Assembly: GCA_964017045.1 (NCBI GenBank)
Contig: OZ024806.1
Span: forward strand, 4,546,488-4,610,487
Length of the DNA stretch: 64,000 nt
DNA from: Omphiscola glabra
Lineage: Eukaryota; Mollusca; Gastropoda; Lymnaeidae
Direction of reading: 5' to 3'
In this document: positions 1-12,984 of the stretch, in pieces
Layout: every line of letters begins with the position of its first letter
Numbering within the stretch: the stretch's first letter is position 1
Position numbers and translations under genes: made by a program
The notes under the pieces: model-generated
What the model was told of the DNA's origin: nothing
The model's input: the letters and a program-made list of their open reading frames with translations, nothing else
Databases searched by the model: none

Positions 1-1864
1 TTCCAGTCGGTCTTTGGTGACGGCAGAGAGTACTCAGAGGCTGAGTTCCACCTAAAAACCAACATGATGAACACAGCCTACCCCGTCATGGAAGATATTC
101 AGATTTCAGGACAGGGGGTGCTTGCCCTCCTCAAAACCATTAACCCATACAAAGCATGTGGTCATGACAGTATAAAACCACGAGTGCTCAAAGAATTGGC
201 CAAAGAAATCGCTCCTGCACTGGAAATCCTCTTCAAATCATCGTTGTGCTATGGCAATGTTCCAGCAGACTGGAGAACAGCGCATGTTACTCCAGTCTAC
301 AAGAAAGGGGAGCATTCTGACCCTGCCAATTATCGTCCGATATCCCTCACCAGCATAGTATGTAAACTATTGGAGCACATAATCGTAAGCGCAGTCATGA
401 AGCATCTTGAAAGCTAAAATATACTCAATGACTGTCAGCATGGCTTCATAGTCAATAGATCATGTGAGACCCAGCTCCTTGAGTTTGTTGAAGACTTGAT
501 GACAAATCTAGAAAACAGCAAGCAAACTGATGTGCTGGTAATGGACTTCTCGAAGGCCTTTGACCGTGTCAATCATAGTTTGCTTCTACACAAACTTCAG
601 AGATATGGGATCCAAGGCACTACTAAAACATGGATCTCTAGCTTCCTCAACAACCGATGTCAAGCAGTAGTGGTGGACAGTACAAGCTCGTCCTTTGTCA
701 GTGTTAAGTCAGGGGTCCCCCAGGGCTCGGTGCTAGGCCTCTGTTTGTTCCTAGCATATATAATAATAATAATAATAATGAAGTTTATTTGAGAAATTTG
801 AGAAATCACGCTTCATTCCCAAAGGCTCGAAGCGCGTTACAAGGTTCGATGTTCGATGTTCAATGACCTACCCGAGAAACTGACATTCCACGCAAGACTG
901 TTCGCAGATGACACAGTCGTGTATAAGACGATCACCAACAGATCTGACCAGGACCAGCTACAAGAGGATCTCAATCGTTTAGCTGAGTGGGAGGCGAGCT
1001 GGGACATGGAATTTCATCCAGCCAAGTGCCAGACACTGTCAGTCTCTAGAAGTTGTACTCCTCTACTCTACCACTATGAATTGCATGGTCATTTGCTTGG
1101 GTCAGTTTCCTCCGTAAGGTACCTGGGTGTTACCATTCAGAGAGAGGTCCACTGGGACGAGCATATTAACAATGTGTGCAACCAGGCAAACAAGACCCTG
1201 GGGCTCTTAAGGCGTAATCTATAGATCAGCAACTCCGGTGTGAAAGAAAGAGCCTATAAAGCCTTTGTCCGGCCGCTTTTAGATAATGCATCTTCGGTCT
1301 GGGACCCATTCACTCAGAAGAGCATCGACAGGTTGGAGGCAGTACAGCGACGGGCAGCACGCTTTGTCCTGAAACGCTACAGAAATACCTCTAATGTTGG
1401 CAGCATGCTGGAAACACTGGGCTGGTCACTATTGGAGGAACGACGACGACAGTCCAGGCTCTCCATTATTTACAAGATAAATAATGGGCTAGTCCACTGT
1501 TCTGGCATTAAACAGAAACTCGTCCCTCTCCCCCATAGACAACGACGAGGCCATGACAGGCAGTTCCGGCTCATACCAGCAAGAAGCCAGTATAGGAACT
1601 TCTCATTCCTACCAAAGACAATCAGGGACTGGAACAATCTTCCAAAAAGAACAGTTGAGGCGACAACACTTGACTCATTTGCGTCTATTGCCTCAGGCCT
1701 TCCAACCCCTAGTGCATGATACCCTCAAACAGTTACTCTTGTAACCAGTGAGATATCCTCATCAACACCAGGCACAGAGACATCGCAAATCCCATCTACA
1801 TTCATAGGAGCCATAATGATCAATAAATTGATCGTGGGCCCTTAATATATAGAAGAAGAAGAAG
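1..1864 (+). mobile_element. Jockey/CR1-like LINE, 5'-truncated by window edge, inactive
   Basis: One reading frame carries a non-LTR reverse transcriptase: the finger segment around NPYKACGHDSIKP, then NYRPISLTS, palm motif A as DFSKAFDRVNH, SGVPQGSVLG, and the catalytic motif as FADD near 901-912. The C-terminal segment has RPLLDNASSVWDP and WNNLP. The frame is broken by in-frame stops at 415-417 and 1222-1224 and by a 99-bp insertion at 763-861, so it cannot make a working enzyme. The 3' end runs through an AT-rich tail to a short GAA repeat near 1850-1864, after which a minisatellite begins. The endonuclease half would lie to the left of the window. Jockey versus CR1 clade is not settled by eye. 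Confidence 0.88.
763..861 (-). mobile_element. Short LINE/SINE 3'-tail insertion inside the LINE
   Basis: The sequence between the codons for LAYI and NDLPEK of the RT is foreign. It starts with a (TAA)n tract, continues with AAGTTTATTTGAGAAATTTG and ends near GCGCGTTACAAGG. Read on the - strand it ends in a (TTA)n tail, as expected for a retroposed 3' end. A related (TAA)n-AAGTTTATTTGA tract recurs near 52147. The length is a multiple of three, so the frame of the flanking RT is kept although the insert carries a stop. Confidence 0.6.
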
Positions 1865-2458
1865 ATACAGAGAGGTTGTATCAGCCAGTGTCAGGTCATT
1901 CCCCCAACACGTTAGTGAGATACAGAGATGTTGTATCAGCCAGTGTCAGGTCATTCCCCCAACACGTTAGTGAGATACAGAGAGGTTGTATCAGCCAGTG
2001 TCAGGTCATTCCCCCAACACGTTAGTGAGATACAGAGAGGTTGTATCAGCCAGTGTCAGGGCATTCCCCCACCGACCTTGTAAGGGACAGAGAGGTTGCA
2101 TCAGCCAGTGTCAGGTCATTCCCCCACCGCCCTAGTAAGGGACAGCGAGGTTGTATCTGCTAGTGTCAGGTCATTCCCACCCCGCCCTACTAAGTGACAG
2201 CGAGGTTGTATCAGCCAGTGTCAGACAACAGCCAGTGTCAGACAACAGCCAGTGTCAGACAACAGCCAGTGTCAGACAACAGCCAGTGTTAGACAACAGC
2301 CAGTGTCAGACAACACCCAGTGTAAGGTCATTACACCAGCGCCCCAGTAAAGGACAGCGAGGTTGTATCAGCCAGTGTCGGACAACACCCAGTGTAAGGT
2401 CATTACACCAGCGCCCCAGTAAAGGACAGCGAGGTTGTATCAGCCAGTGTCGGACAAG
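1864..2458. repeat. Composite minisatellite (about 56-bp, 17-bp and 69-bp units)
   Basis: Units share GGTTGTATCAGCCAGTGTCA. A roughly 56-bp unit runs to about 2212, a 17-bp sub-repeat CAGCCAGTGTCAGACAA runs about 2213-2316, and a 69-bp unit occurs twice to 2458. The short unit is an internal piece of the long unit that expanded on its own. Confidence 0.9.
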
Positions 2459-2717
2459 ACAAAATGCAATGAAAATAAACCCATTGTTTTGTTAGCTTGA
2501 AGTGTAGAGATTAATGTCGTACCTTCCTTTAGTTAATGTTATCTCTATTGTAGGTCAGACATTAAAGGAAGCATAGAAGATTTTCAATAGAATTGCCATA
2601 CGGGTTTTTACTCTTATTTCTGAACACAATAAATGACTGTTATAAAAATGCAATGCTTCGTATGTTAAACAAAAAATTATCTTATTTGTAAAATACAAAT
2701 GTTTTTCTTTGTAACAG

Positions 2718-2826
2718 ATACTATGTTTCGTTGGGGTTTGTCATCCAGCCTGGCATGAAGATTATATCCGGAAGTACGCGGACGCAAGAAAGCCGACCGG
2801 AAATTTCACATTGGATGAGCCGAAAG
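2718..2826 (+). CDS. Glycosyltransferase copy A, penultimate coding exon
   Basis: A polypyrimidine stretch and AG precede 2718 and GTACTT follows 2826. The exon translates as ILCFVGVCHPAWHEDY and continues to DARKPTGNFTLDEPK. It is 109 bp and ends in phase 1, exactly like exon 7 of gene B (47380-47488), which encodes IICYVGVCHPTWHEDY. This is the C-terminal region after the catalytic core of DXD-type sugar transferases. Earlier exons of this copy must lie left of the window. The donor is weaker than the GT(A/G)AG consensus, so use of this exact site is an inference supported by the matching length and phase. Confidence 0.8.
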
Positions 2827-3835
2827 GTACTTGCATTTTTAATTTTTACTGACCGAAGCCAAATGTTTCTACAAATATTTGACCATAATGGTGAAGTATT
2901 TATTGCTACCTGATACATGGGGATACCATGTACGTTATTAAGACAGATATATAAAAATAAATAAATGAAGAATACATTTTTAAAAACTCTAATTTTATAA
3001 ATTTAAGAGTTGAACTCAAAGCGTTATCTAACACCAATCCTGATCTTGTGTCTCTAAAAATATAAACTCATAGTCTTAGAGAAAATTACGATAACTAAAA
3101 CTTTATTGATCTTAGGAGTTCAAGATTTTATCAGTTCAGTTCATATAGCCATAGAAATCTTGAGACGGGTAAAAAAAAAATACTGACCACACAATTATAC
3201 ACTCCTAACTTGATTTATTTGGACAGTTTACAGTGTTACGATCCTGTATGATCTGGTATAATAAAGTATCCCGGTAACAATGTTACGACACTCTTGTATG
3301 TTCTTGTATAATGAGTAACATTTGGCATGCGAGATAATAATAACAAAATGGGATTTAAAAAGCTAATTTGTCTAGTGCGTGACTTATTTATTGTACGGGT
3401 CCAGGTTGGGAAACCCCTCGTTAGCTATCAACTAGTGTTTCTTTGGGGCACCTCAACGGGAGGGCACTGCCCCCCGCGGGGAAAGTAAAGTGCCACACTG
3501 GAAAAAATAATCTGTACAGCAATGTAACGAGTAACTTTTAATTTTTTCACGGTTTTAAAAAGAATAGTCTCTGTTACCATTAACCGATTACAATTAGTTG
3601 ACCTATGAACTATCGCTAGGCTCGATATATTGGATGATGCGTATGTTTAAGGCTAATCTTGTTAAAGGCTTACAGTTTTCATTTATAATTATCGTAGTGG
3701 TCGCTCCTGTTTAAAATCCCAAGTCTTACTTCCCGTTTTTCGCATAATTTTATTGATTTATTTTTTGGTAACGTCACACATTCAAAGAATGGAATAACAA
3801 TGTATTAAAATACCTTTACGTCAATACTCCCACTG

Positions 3836-4007
3836 GAAGGGGCGCAGCTAGAGTGTCAGGGTACATGATTCGTTTTTACGCCCCCACTCTCAAATCTGAA
3901 ACTAATTATTCTAACAATTAAAAACCATCAAAGCCAATTTTGTTGCCTGCAAGTCTGTCGCCCGGGATGTATGTCCTAATCTGACACACCCTAGCTACGC
4001 CTCTGGC
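3836..4007. mobile_element. MITE-like element with imperfect terminal inverted repeats
   Basis: The left end reads GGGGCGCAGCTAGAGTGTCA and the right end, reversed, reads CCAGAGGCGTAGCTAGGGTG, so about 20 bp are complementary with a few mismatches. CACTG lies on both outer sides (3831-3835 and 4008-4012) and may be a target duplication. There is no coding capacity, and the superfamily is not determined. Confidence 0.5.
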
Positions 4008-4085
4008 CACTGCACATTGGTAACTGGCACTGCCCCCCTCCGCTGATAATGCAAAATGGGCCCCCGCAACTATTAATCACTAAAT

Positions 4086-5148
4086 GGGAAATTTAGTCCA
4101 TTAAGTGGGGAATTAAGTTGATTGGTGGGAAATTTAGTCCATTGGTGGGAAATTTAGTCCATTGGTGAAAAATTTAGTCATTTGGTAGGATATTTAGTCC
4201 ATTGGTGGGAAATTCAGTCCATTGGTGGGAAATTCAGTCTATTGGTGTGAAATTCAGTCCAATAATTGAATCTTTGTCTATTGGTGAGAAATTTAATCCA
4301 TTGGTGGGAAAATTAGTTCATTGGTGGGAAGATTAGTTCATTGGTGGGAAGATTAGTTCATTGGTGGGAAGATTAGTTCATTGGTGAGAAATTTAATCCA
4401 TTGGTGGGAAGATTAGTTCATTGGTGGGAAGATTAGTTCATTGGTGGGAAGATTAGTTCATTGGTGGGAAGATTAGTTCATTGGTGGGAAGATTAGTTCA
4501 TTGGTGGGAAGATTAGTTCATTGGTGGGAAGATTAGTTCATTGGTGGGAAGATTAGTTCATTGGTGGGAAGATTAGTTCATTGGTGGGAAGATTAGTTCA
4601 TTGGTGGGAAGATTAGTTCATTGGTGGGAAGATTAGTTCATTGGTGGGAAGATTAGTTCATTGGTGGGATATTAGTCCATTGTTGTTGGGAAGATTAGTT
4701 CATTGGTGGGAAGATTAGTTCATTGGTGGGATATTAGTCCATTGTTGGTGGGAAGATTAGTTCATTGGTGGGAAGATTAGTTCATTGGTGGGAAGATTAG
4801 TTCATTGGTGGGAAGATTAGTTCATTGGTGGGAAGATTAGTTCATTGGTGGGAAGATTAGTTCATTGGTGGGAAGATTAGTTCATTGGTGGAAAGATTAG
4901 TTCATTGGTGGGAAGATTAGTTCATTGGTGGGAAGATTAGTTCATTGGTGGGAAGATTAGTTCATTGGTGGGAAGATTAGTTCATTGGTGGGAAGATTAG
5001 TTCATTGGTGGGAAGATTAGTTCATTGGTGGGATATTAGTCCATTGGTGGGAAGATTAGTTCATTGGTGGGAAGATTAGTTCATTGGTGGGAAGATTAGT
5101 TCATTGGTGGGAAGATTAGTTCATTGGTGGGATATTAGTATTAGAAAA
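4086..5148. repeat. 20-bp minisatellite, about 50 copies
   Basis: The unit is TTGGTGGGAAGATTAGTTCA. The left third is diverged (variants ending in TTTAGTCCA), and the centre is almost perfectly homogenised. Diverged units of the same type reappear at 9737-9845 on the far side of the RTE element. Confidence 0.95.
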
Positions 5149-5644
5149 ACAAGATGGTCGAATAAAAAATAACAATAGCAATAAAAGCGAAAACATTTGA
5201 AATTTAGACACCAAATTAATTAGAAGAAATAGTCAACTTTGTGGAAACAGAACTTAAAACTTAGGCCAAATCAGAAAGTATGTTTTCGGATAAATATTAT
5301 CATTTAATAAGACGGTAAAAGGAAACTTCCGGCTACGAGAATCATAGCGGTAAATAACAGCAAGAGCACAAAGCTGTATGTGTTGGGGAAGGCAGCCAAG
5401 TACTAGTCTTTAGTCTTGATACAACAAATATAAAACGTTGATGTCCTCAATATACAACCCTATCTCGGCCATCTGACCTATACAACCTATCATACGGCTT
5501 CAAGATTGCGGTATAATAACAACAAGTACAAAAAAATGAAGGAGTTCTTAATTTAAAAAATTTGGATATAGGAGATCGTCATTTCTGAAGAAAATATACT
5601 TAAGACTCTGGTTGAACTTTTTTGTTTCACTTACGTATTTCCCC

Positions 5645-6070
5645 TCATTACAATGGGTTGTACAGGCAGAGGTAGTATCCCTCAATGGGTTGTACAGGCA
5701 GAGGTAGTACCAGTCAATGGGTTGTACAGGCAGAGGTAGTACCTCTCAAGGGGTTGTACAGGCAGAGATAGTACCCCTCAATGGGTTGTACAGGCAGAGG
5801 TAGTACCTCTCAGTGGGTTGTACAGGCAGAGGTAGTACCTCTCAATGGGTTGTACAGGCAGAGGTAGTACCCCTCAATGGGTTGTACAGGCAGAGGTAGT
5901 ACCAGTCAATGGGTTGTACAGGCAGAGGTAGTACCAGTCAATGGGTTGTACAGGCAGAAGTAGTACCAGTCAATGGGTTGTACAGGCAGAAGTAGTTCCA
6001 GTCAATGGGTTGTACAGGCAGAGGTAGTACCAGTCAATGGGTTGTACAGGCAGAGGTAGTACCCCTCAAG
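5645..6070. repeat. About 32-bp minisatellite, 13 copies
   Basis: The unit core is GGGTTGTACAGGCAGAGGTA followed by GTACC and a variable CTC or AGTC step. It abuts the 5' end of the RTE-type LINE. Confidence 0.93.
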
Positions 6071-9000
6071 GGGGAAAACGTTGTGCTCCTAGGCCTAGGA
6101 ACAGTTCGTCCGCCTTGGTCCTCTCCTGCAACTAAACTGTCACCTGTGCAACACAGCAGCTGTTAGCATACAACAGCGTCCATACCCTGGTTAACGGCTT
6201 CCTCTATCCGGCTAAACCAGGCGAGGGTAGCTGGTGGGCCTCAAACCCTCGGTGATTTGGGACTGCCTACCTATTGCATGCGAAGACTGGACGTCGTCCT
6301 ATCCTGCGGAGGAGACCATTTGGGTTCAACGGAGGAGATAGCGATTACAGCAACTCACCGTGGAGTGTGTAGGGCAAGATGGGGCACGTAGATCATCGTA
6401 GTCATCCTCTGCATCCGTACCCATCTCCAGTCGTCTTGACTTAGTCTTGCCACTGGACACGGTGAGTCAGGACGAGAGAGTGAGGTTGACGCTGCGCAAC
6501 TCTTCCTCACTTTAAACAAAGTCACCCGCGCAAGTCATCAGTCATCCATTTCCCATTATCCCAAATCCTGTGGCGACGGGCACGCTCTCCTAAATGCATG
6601 AGGAAGGGGCTAGAATAGGAGCCCAAAACATTCCCTGCTCCTTCACAACCTGGCAGGCTAAACAGGGTCAACGGGGACCCAATTTTTGCAGACGAAAATC
6701 AAAGATAAACTCTATTTCACTTAAAATTGCCACGTGGAACATCCGCACACTGCTTTACAGGGATTCTACAAACAGATCTCAACGACGCACAGCGCTCATT
6801 GCACAGGAACTTGCCAGATACAACATAGACATCGCCGCCCTAAGTGAAACCAGACTCTCTGGCAAAGGTGAACTCGCGGAAAGGCTTGCTGGCTATTCTT
6901 TCTTCTGGAGTGTACGAGACCCTGACGCAAGGCGTGAAGCAGGAGTTTGCTCTGCTATCAAAACCTCTCTTGTGAGCAAGCTCTCCAGCTCTCCAGAAGG
7001 AATAAATGACCGACTCATGACGTTGAAACTCCCCCTCTGCCATGGAAGGAAGGCTGCCACTTTAGTCAGTGCCGATGCACCCACCATGACAAACACAGAA
7101 GAGTCCATAGATACGTTTTATGAGGACCTGAACACTGTCATCTCCTCCACACCGACTGCTGACAAACTCATAATTCTTGGAGATTTCAATGCACGTGTCG
7201 GCAGTGACTACACCTCCTGGGGAGGAGTCTTGGGGAAGTACGGTGTTGGAAAGTGCAACAGCAAGGGCCTACTGCTACTTTAGACCTGTGTTAAACACGG
7301 CCTTCTAATAACAAACACCACATTTAACCTGCCTACGCCCAACAGGACCTCCTGGATGCACCCCCGTTCTAAAAACTGGCACCTAATAGATTTCCATAGC
7401 ACTGAACAACCAGGACGCGGAAGCAGCGTGGACCACACTTCGTGAGACGCTGTATAACACAGCCGCTGAGCGCCTCGGACCCTCTATCAGAAAACACAGG
7501 GATTGGTTTCATGAAAACAACACAGCAATCCAAATGCTACTTGAGCAAAAACGTCGGGCGTACAAAGCCCTCCATGATGACCCAATGTCAGCAGCAAAGA
7601 CAGCTGCACTGAGGAACATCCGCAGCAAGGTCCAATTACAACTGCGCCAGATGCAAGACTCCTGGTTGAATGCGAAAGCTGATGAGATTCAAGGCTTTAC
7701 AGACAAAAAAGACATGAAAAAATTGTACAGTGGCCTGAGAGAAATCTATGGAGTTACCACCTCAGGCTCTTCCCCTCTCCTTAGTGCAGACGGTTCTACC
7801 CTCATCATAGACAAGGAAACAATCTTGGAAAGATGGGCGGAACACTTTACAAGTGTGCTGAATACGCCTGCCATCATTAATGATGAGGCCATTGAAAGAC
7901 TGCCCCAGGTCCCAACGAACAAGTCACTGGACGCTGTCCCAACTTCGGTCGAGATACAGACAGCAATCCGTCAAATGTCCAATGGTAAAGTACTTGGCTC
8001 CGACATGATTCCTGCCGAAATCTACAAAGAGGGTGGACCAGCGTTGACAGATAAGCTATTGCGTCTATTCCAGATCATCTGGCAGACGGAAACTGTACCA
8101 CAGGACCTCAAAGATGCCTCAATTATCCACCTGTACAAACACAAAGGAAACCGCCAGGCGTGCGGCAATCACAGCCGAATTTCACTGCTGTCCATCGCTG
8201 GCAAGATCTTGGCTCGAGTCCTTCTGAACGGCTGAATGCACATCTGGAGCTAGGTTTCCTACCCAAATGTCAATATGGTTTCCGAAAAGAACGAGGAACT
8301 ATCGATATGGTGTTTGCTGCCAGGCAGCTCCAAGAGAAATGTCAGGAGCAAAACATGGACCTATATTCCACATTTATTGACCTGAATGAGGCTTTTGACA
8401 GGGTCAATAGAGATGGCCTGTGGAAAATCATGAAAAAGTATGGATGCCCAAAAAAATTCACCACCATCATCCGTCAGCTGCATGATGGCATGATGGCCAG
8501 AGTGCAGGACAACGGTCAGTCATCTCAAGCATTCCCTGTCACAAATGGTGTGAAGCAGCGCTGTGTCCTTGCTCCCACGCTCTTCAGTATTATGTATTCT
8601 GCAATGCTGTCTAATGCGTTCAGGGACTCCATCACGGGCTTGCCAATCCGTTTCCGCATCGATGGATCGGTCTTCAACCCAAAGAGGCTTCAAGCTAAAA
8701 AAAAGGGTCAAACATACCACCATCAACGAGCTTCTGTTTGCGAACGATTGTGCCCTCAATGCTGACTCTGAAGCCGCCATGCAACAAAGCGCTGATATCT
8801 TTTCTGAGGCCTGCAACAACTTTGGACTAACAATCAACGCGAAGAAGACTGAGGTATTGTATCAGCCAGCTCCCAGTAGGCCCTACGCTGAACCCAACAT
8901 CATCATCAGCGGACAGCGTCTTAACGTGGTGGATAAATTGACTTACTTGGGCAGCACCCTCTCCAGATCTGTCATCATTGATGATGAAATGAATGCCAGA

Positions 9001-9735
9001 CTTGCAAAAGCTAGTGACATATTTGGCAGGCTCCGCAGCACTGTTTGGGACAGGAGAGGTAGCAGATGGGAAACGAAGATCAAGATCTATAGCACAGCAG
9101 TAATCTCGACATTGCTCTATGGATGTGAAACGTGGAAAGTCTACCAGCGTCACGCCAAAAAACTGAACCATTTTCACACAACCTGCCTCAGGAAACTCCT
9201 CGGCATCATGTGGCAAGACAAAGTTCCTTACACAGAGGTTCTCGCTAGAGCGAACCTACCTAGTATCTTCACCACCCTGATGCAGTATCAACTCCGTTGG
9301 ATAGGATACGTTGCCCGTATGGAAGATCACCGGCTCCCTAAACAAATATTCTATGGTGAACTCACGATAGGGAAGCGCTCCCAAGGAGGTCCAAAAAAAC
9401 GTTACAAAGACTCACTGAAAGTGGCACTAAAGACCTTCAGCATCGACACTACTAAATGGGAGCAGACAGCTCAGGACAGAGTCAGGTGGAGATCAGTGGT
9501 CAAGATAGGGGCTAAATCTTATGAAGCCAGTAGGATAACCGCCATTGAGACGCGCAGGCAAGCCCGAAAGAACATTATTAAATCCACGACTGCACCAACT
9601 ATGCCCTGCCCGCTGTGCCACAGAATATTCCGAGCACGTATATGATTGGCAAGCCACCTTCGAACCCACCGTTACCCACCCCCTTAACCGGATGACTGGA
9701 TGATCCTAGTCGATATGACGTACGAACAAAAACAT
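6071..9735 (+). mobile_element. RTE/CFDP2-type LINE with APE, RT and C-terminal zinc finger; inactive
   Basis: A GC-richer leader (6071-6593) precedes an apurinic-type endonuclease frame (6594-7283) with ATWNIRTL, ALSETR and ILGDFNARVG. The next 250 bp are broken and shortened. The RT continues in pieces at 7534-8235, 8160-8765 and 8563-9645 with SDMIPAEIYK, CQYGFRKERGTIDM, FIDLNEAFDRVNR and a palm motif FAND where FADD is expected. The C-terminus has YGCETW, RWIGYVARM and a CPLCHRIF zinc finger. The finger is cut by a TGA at 9643-9645, after which LASHLRTH still reads in frame. Several frameshifts and the lost catalytic aspartate make it dead. Many host databases label such proteins craniofacial development protein 2-like. 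Confidence 0.9.
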
Positions 9736-9736
9736 T

Positions 9737-9860
9737 AGTCCTTTGGTTGAAAATTTAGTCAATTGATAGGAAATTCGGACTATTGGTGCTAAATTTAGTT
9801 CATTGGTGTGATATTTAGTCTATTGGTGTGATATTTAGTCCATTCGTGGAAATTACGTCC
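9737..9860. repeat. Diverged units of the TTGGTGGGAA minisatellite
   Basis: Five to six degenerate 20-22 bp units (ATTGGTGTGATATTTAGTC type) match the left, older part of the 4086-5148 array. The RTE element and a second array now separate the two blocks. Confidence 0.75.
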
Positions 9861-9909
9861 AACCAGTTTTGCACCAAATTAAGATAAATTAAAATTGTCA
9901 TATTTTCAG

Positions 9910-10061
9910 CTTTTCATTTCACATTCCCTAAGCCCCAGGAGAGTTTGATATCGTTCGCCACAATGAAGAAAGGCACCGACATAGCTGCGCAAGTTGGCCA
10001 GAGATTGATGGCGGCAGTAGAGAAAGCTGGAAAACGACATTTATTGGTGGAAGCCACGTGA
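9910..10061 (+). CDS. Glycosyltransferase copy A, last coding exon and stop
   Basis: The exon begins after TATTTTCAG and completes a phase-1 codon from 2826. It encodes AFHFTFPKPQESLISF and continues to TMKKGTDIAAQVGQ before TGA at 10059-10061. Gene B's last exon encodes ALHFTYPKPDPSLTSF and then IKKGTNLPAELGK, so the two are clear paralogues with many substitutions between them. This is the extreme C-terminus of the enzyme, after the GT-A catalytic domain. Confidence 0.82.
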
Positions 10062-12980
10062 TCCAACTGTACGGGAATTAAAGACGATGTTCATTAGAGA
10101 CCACGTCTTCTCGTTATACCAACTTATAGGCCAAAATGAAATCTGTTTTAGAAAACAATCTTTATGTATTAACAATAATGAAATGTGTGTGTGTGCTTTG
10201 GTGGGGGAGGGTCTAAATTTTTTCATCACGTGACATGCAGAAGGGCCTCACGTGACACTAAATCTACAGTAAGGTCCTCTCAAGCATTCAGTCACCCGCA
10301 TCCCCCTCCCATGTTAGAGCTTTCTTTTGGCGATGAAGAATATCTTAGTAATTATATCTGTCAATGTACACTGTATACAAATGTCAGCAACTATCTGTCA
10401 ATGTACACTGTACACTAATGTCAGCACCTATCTGTCAATGTACACTGTATACAAATATCAGCACCTTCAGAACTAAAGTTCAGAAATTGAAAAAAACAAA
10501 TAATATCCATCAATTTATAGTTAGAATTTCACAGTTGTCTTATCTTTAAATGAATTGACCAACGTACACGTTGACTTTTAGTCAAATACAATTTTGATTT
10601 CTAGTATTAATTATAATGACCTTGTAGGATATGTTCACAATTGTATTAATTTTGAATAATGCTGACTTACTTTAGCAACAGATATGGTTTTATAATCACA
10701 AAAGGCTCTTAATATTATTCCATTCTATCTAAATAGTGTTTCCATTATTATTTTAAAATATATATTTTTTAAATCATACAAATTCAACAAAAGTGGACTT
10801 TTTGTTAATGACAAAGAATAGATAAATCTGACCTTTAAAAGTTGCCTCCCTTGCATGCAAAATAAGAAATAAAGATAGAGTTGCCTCTCTTGTGAGCAAA
10901 GCAGTGTCATTTTAGAGTTGCCTTTCTTGTGTGCAAGGGATCAAGGCAAATTGTTTCAGCAGTGTTCTCTTGGTAAATTTTCTGACAGTCGTTAAAAAAT
11001 TGACCTGAAATGAATTATCCGTAAAAATATGTTTGTAAAACACACAAACAAACAAAGCAAATGGAAATCTCCCGATTTGATTTTATAAACAAAAATTAAC
11101 CCCTTCTAAATATTCAACAATGATTGACATATGTTAACACTATATATTAATTTAACATTATAAAAAAAATAAGTTGTTACCTCATGTTCGATATGAGTAT
11201 TAGGGAAATACGGTCATTGCCAGATGGCAATTTGGATTTGTGACTTATTTGCAAGTAATTTTTTTTTTAAAAATGTATTGTTGTATTTTTGCGTTTGTTT
11301 GTTTGGTTGTTGATTTATTTTTTAAGTTATACTTTTCTTTTTAATTAATGTTTTATTTATTTATTCCTTTATTTTGCTTAAAAGATTTAACAAATTTAAT
11401 TAAAAATGACTTGATTGGTGGTTAAATTGCAAACATTTGAAATGACTGCCCTCAAAAGTCGATGAGGTGAATTCAGAGATAGGTGAAGCTTACACTGGGT
11501 GCATTTATCACCTTTTGTAAAATACGATGTCACAGGGACAGAACCAGGTTCAAACTTAGACTTGCTAAAAACTAATATTGTAAAAAAAAATTCTCAGATT
11601 TACATTGAAGCAATACCCTTTCTTGTTTGGTTTTATTCTTAACTCCGCCCACTTCATTTATTTTCTTCTCTTCTTCCCTTGTTTCTTTTCACCTTTTTCA
11701 TTTTACTTAACAAAAAATTATACACATTAATTTAATTAAATTTCATACAGCTTATTGCCGAAACCTTTAAATATTATTTTTATCATTTATTCAAGTTTAA
11801 CTATACAGTTATACAATTATGTCTATTTGATTAAGCAAACAGTTGTTTGACTCAGAGGATGAGGTGCAGCAAAAGAAGAGTGGCTGAAAGTTTCTTCTAT
11901 TTTGATTGAGCAATATACAATTCTATTAATTTATACGTATTAATTGAAAAAACAAGTAAAAAAAAATAATTCTCTTTGTTCAAGTAATGATCACCATTTT
12001 TTCATCTTCTTATAAATGTGAAGGGCGAAGCCGAGTGCTGAATGTGTTGATTTATTTCTTGGTTTCAATACAGTCAAAACACTATCTGTATTATCTGTAA
12101 TGCCCATCTGTTATCCGCCTTGATATACAGAATCATTCTTAAAAACCCATAAAGAGTCATTGTTATGGCATGGAGGTAGGCATAGTCTCAGCGTTGTGGC
12201 CATTACCACTTGTCTCCCTTTGGTTTTGCTTTGATATTGACGTCACCAATTTAATGTGCTGTGCCCATGGTTATACCCAGCCGTCCCTTGATTGTGAAAA
12301 GGTTGTTTATGTTCGAGTATATTCTATTTGTTCCAAAGTAAGCTGTCAGCTAACGCAATTTCTAGAATGTTTTCCTGTAGTGTCCATATTAAATTATTAT
12401 ATACAAACCGACAGCTTTCCACGCTGAAAGAGATTTTGTTTCTATATTTTAAGACTTTTACGAGACGTAATCTACTTAAAATCCTCTTTCACAATTTCAC
12501 ATTTATGCTAGTAAATGCCCCCCCCCCCCCTAAACTAAACTCCTTGACTTTTCTATCGCTCTTACAAATTGTTCTCCTCAGTTTAATGGAAAATTTCTTC
12601 CTCTCTTGGTGTTGTCAAATGACTTCATTCTCTTGTTAGATTTGGTAAAGGTAAAGTTGTGAACTGGGTAATAGAAATTAAAGAAACAATTATTCTAAAA
12701 TGAATAAAAACGGGATTTAATCAGCCAACTTGTACATATCTTGAGAACCTCCCAGTAATTTTCTTTATCCACAAACATCTACCCACTTCTCCCTAGTTAT
12801 TCATTATATTTGGCACCATTGCGTCAAGTTGGTACTGAAATTTTAGAATGATTTTCCGTCTAATACAGCCTAGGGCCGAGTTACATCTTTGGCGGACATT
12901 GGCGGACTTTGGCACAGCTAAAAGTGGAGTTCGCATGGTGGATTTTTTGACTTTCTTAAGATCCCATGATTTTTAGATAT
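10062..12980. other. Gene-free AT-rich stretch
   Basis: Apart from a 37-bp unit repeated about three times at 10352-10462 (TCTGTCAATGTACACTGTAT), this is AT-rich unique sequence. Short open frames here have no recognisable domain. Confidence 0.6.
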
Positions 12981-12984
12981 AATG

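Larger units (their letters stand above)
2827..9909 (+). other. Last intron of glycosyltransferase copy A
   Basis: This 7.1-kb interval separates two exons that are adjacent in gene B, with the same phase-1 junction. It holds a MITE-like element, two minisatellites and a full-size but dead RTE-type LINE. Between 2830 and 3830 and between 5150 and 5640 I see only AT-rich unique sequence without a supported gene. Confidence 0.75.
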
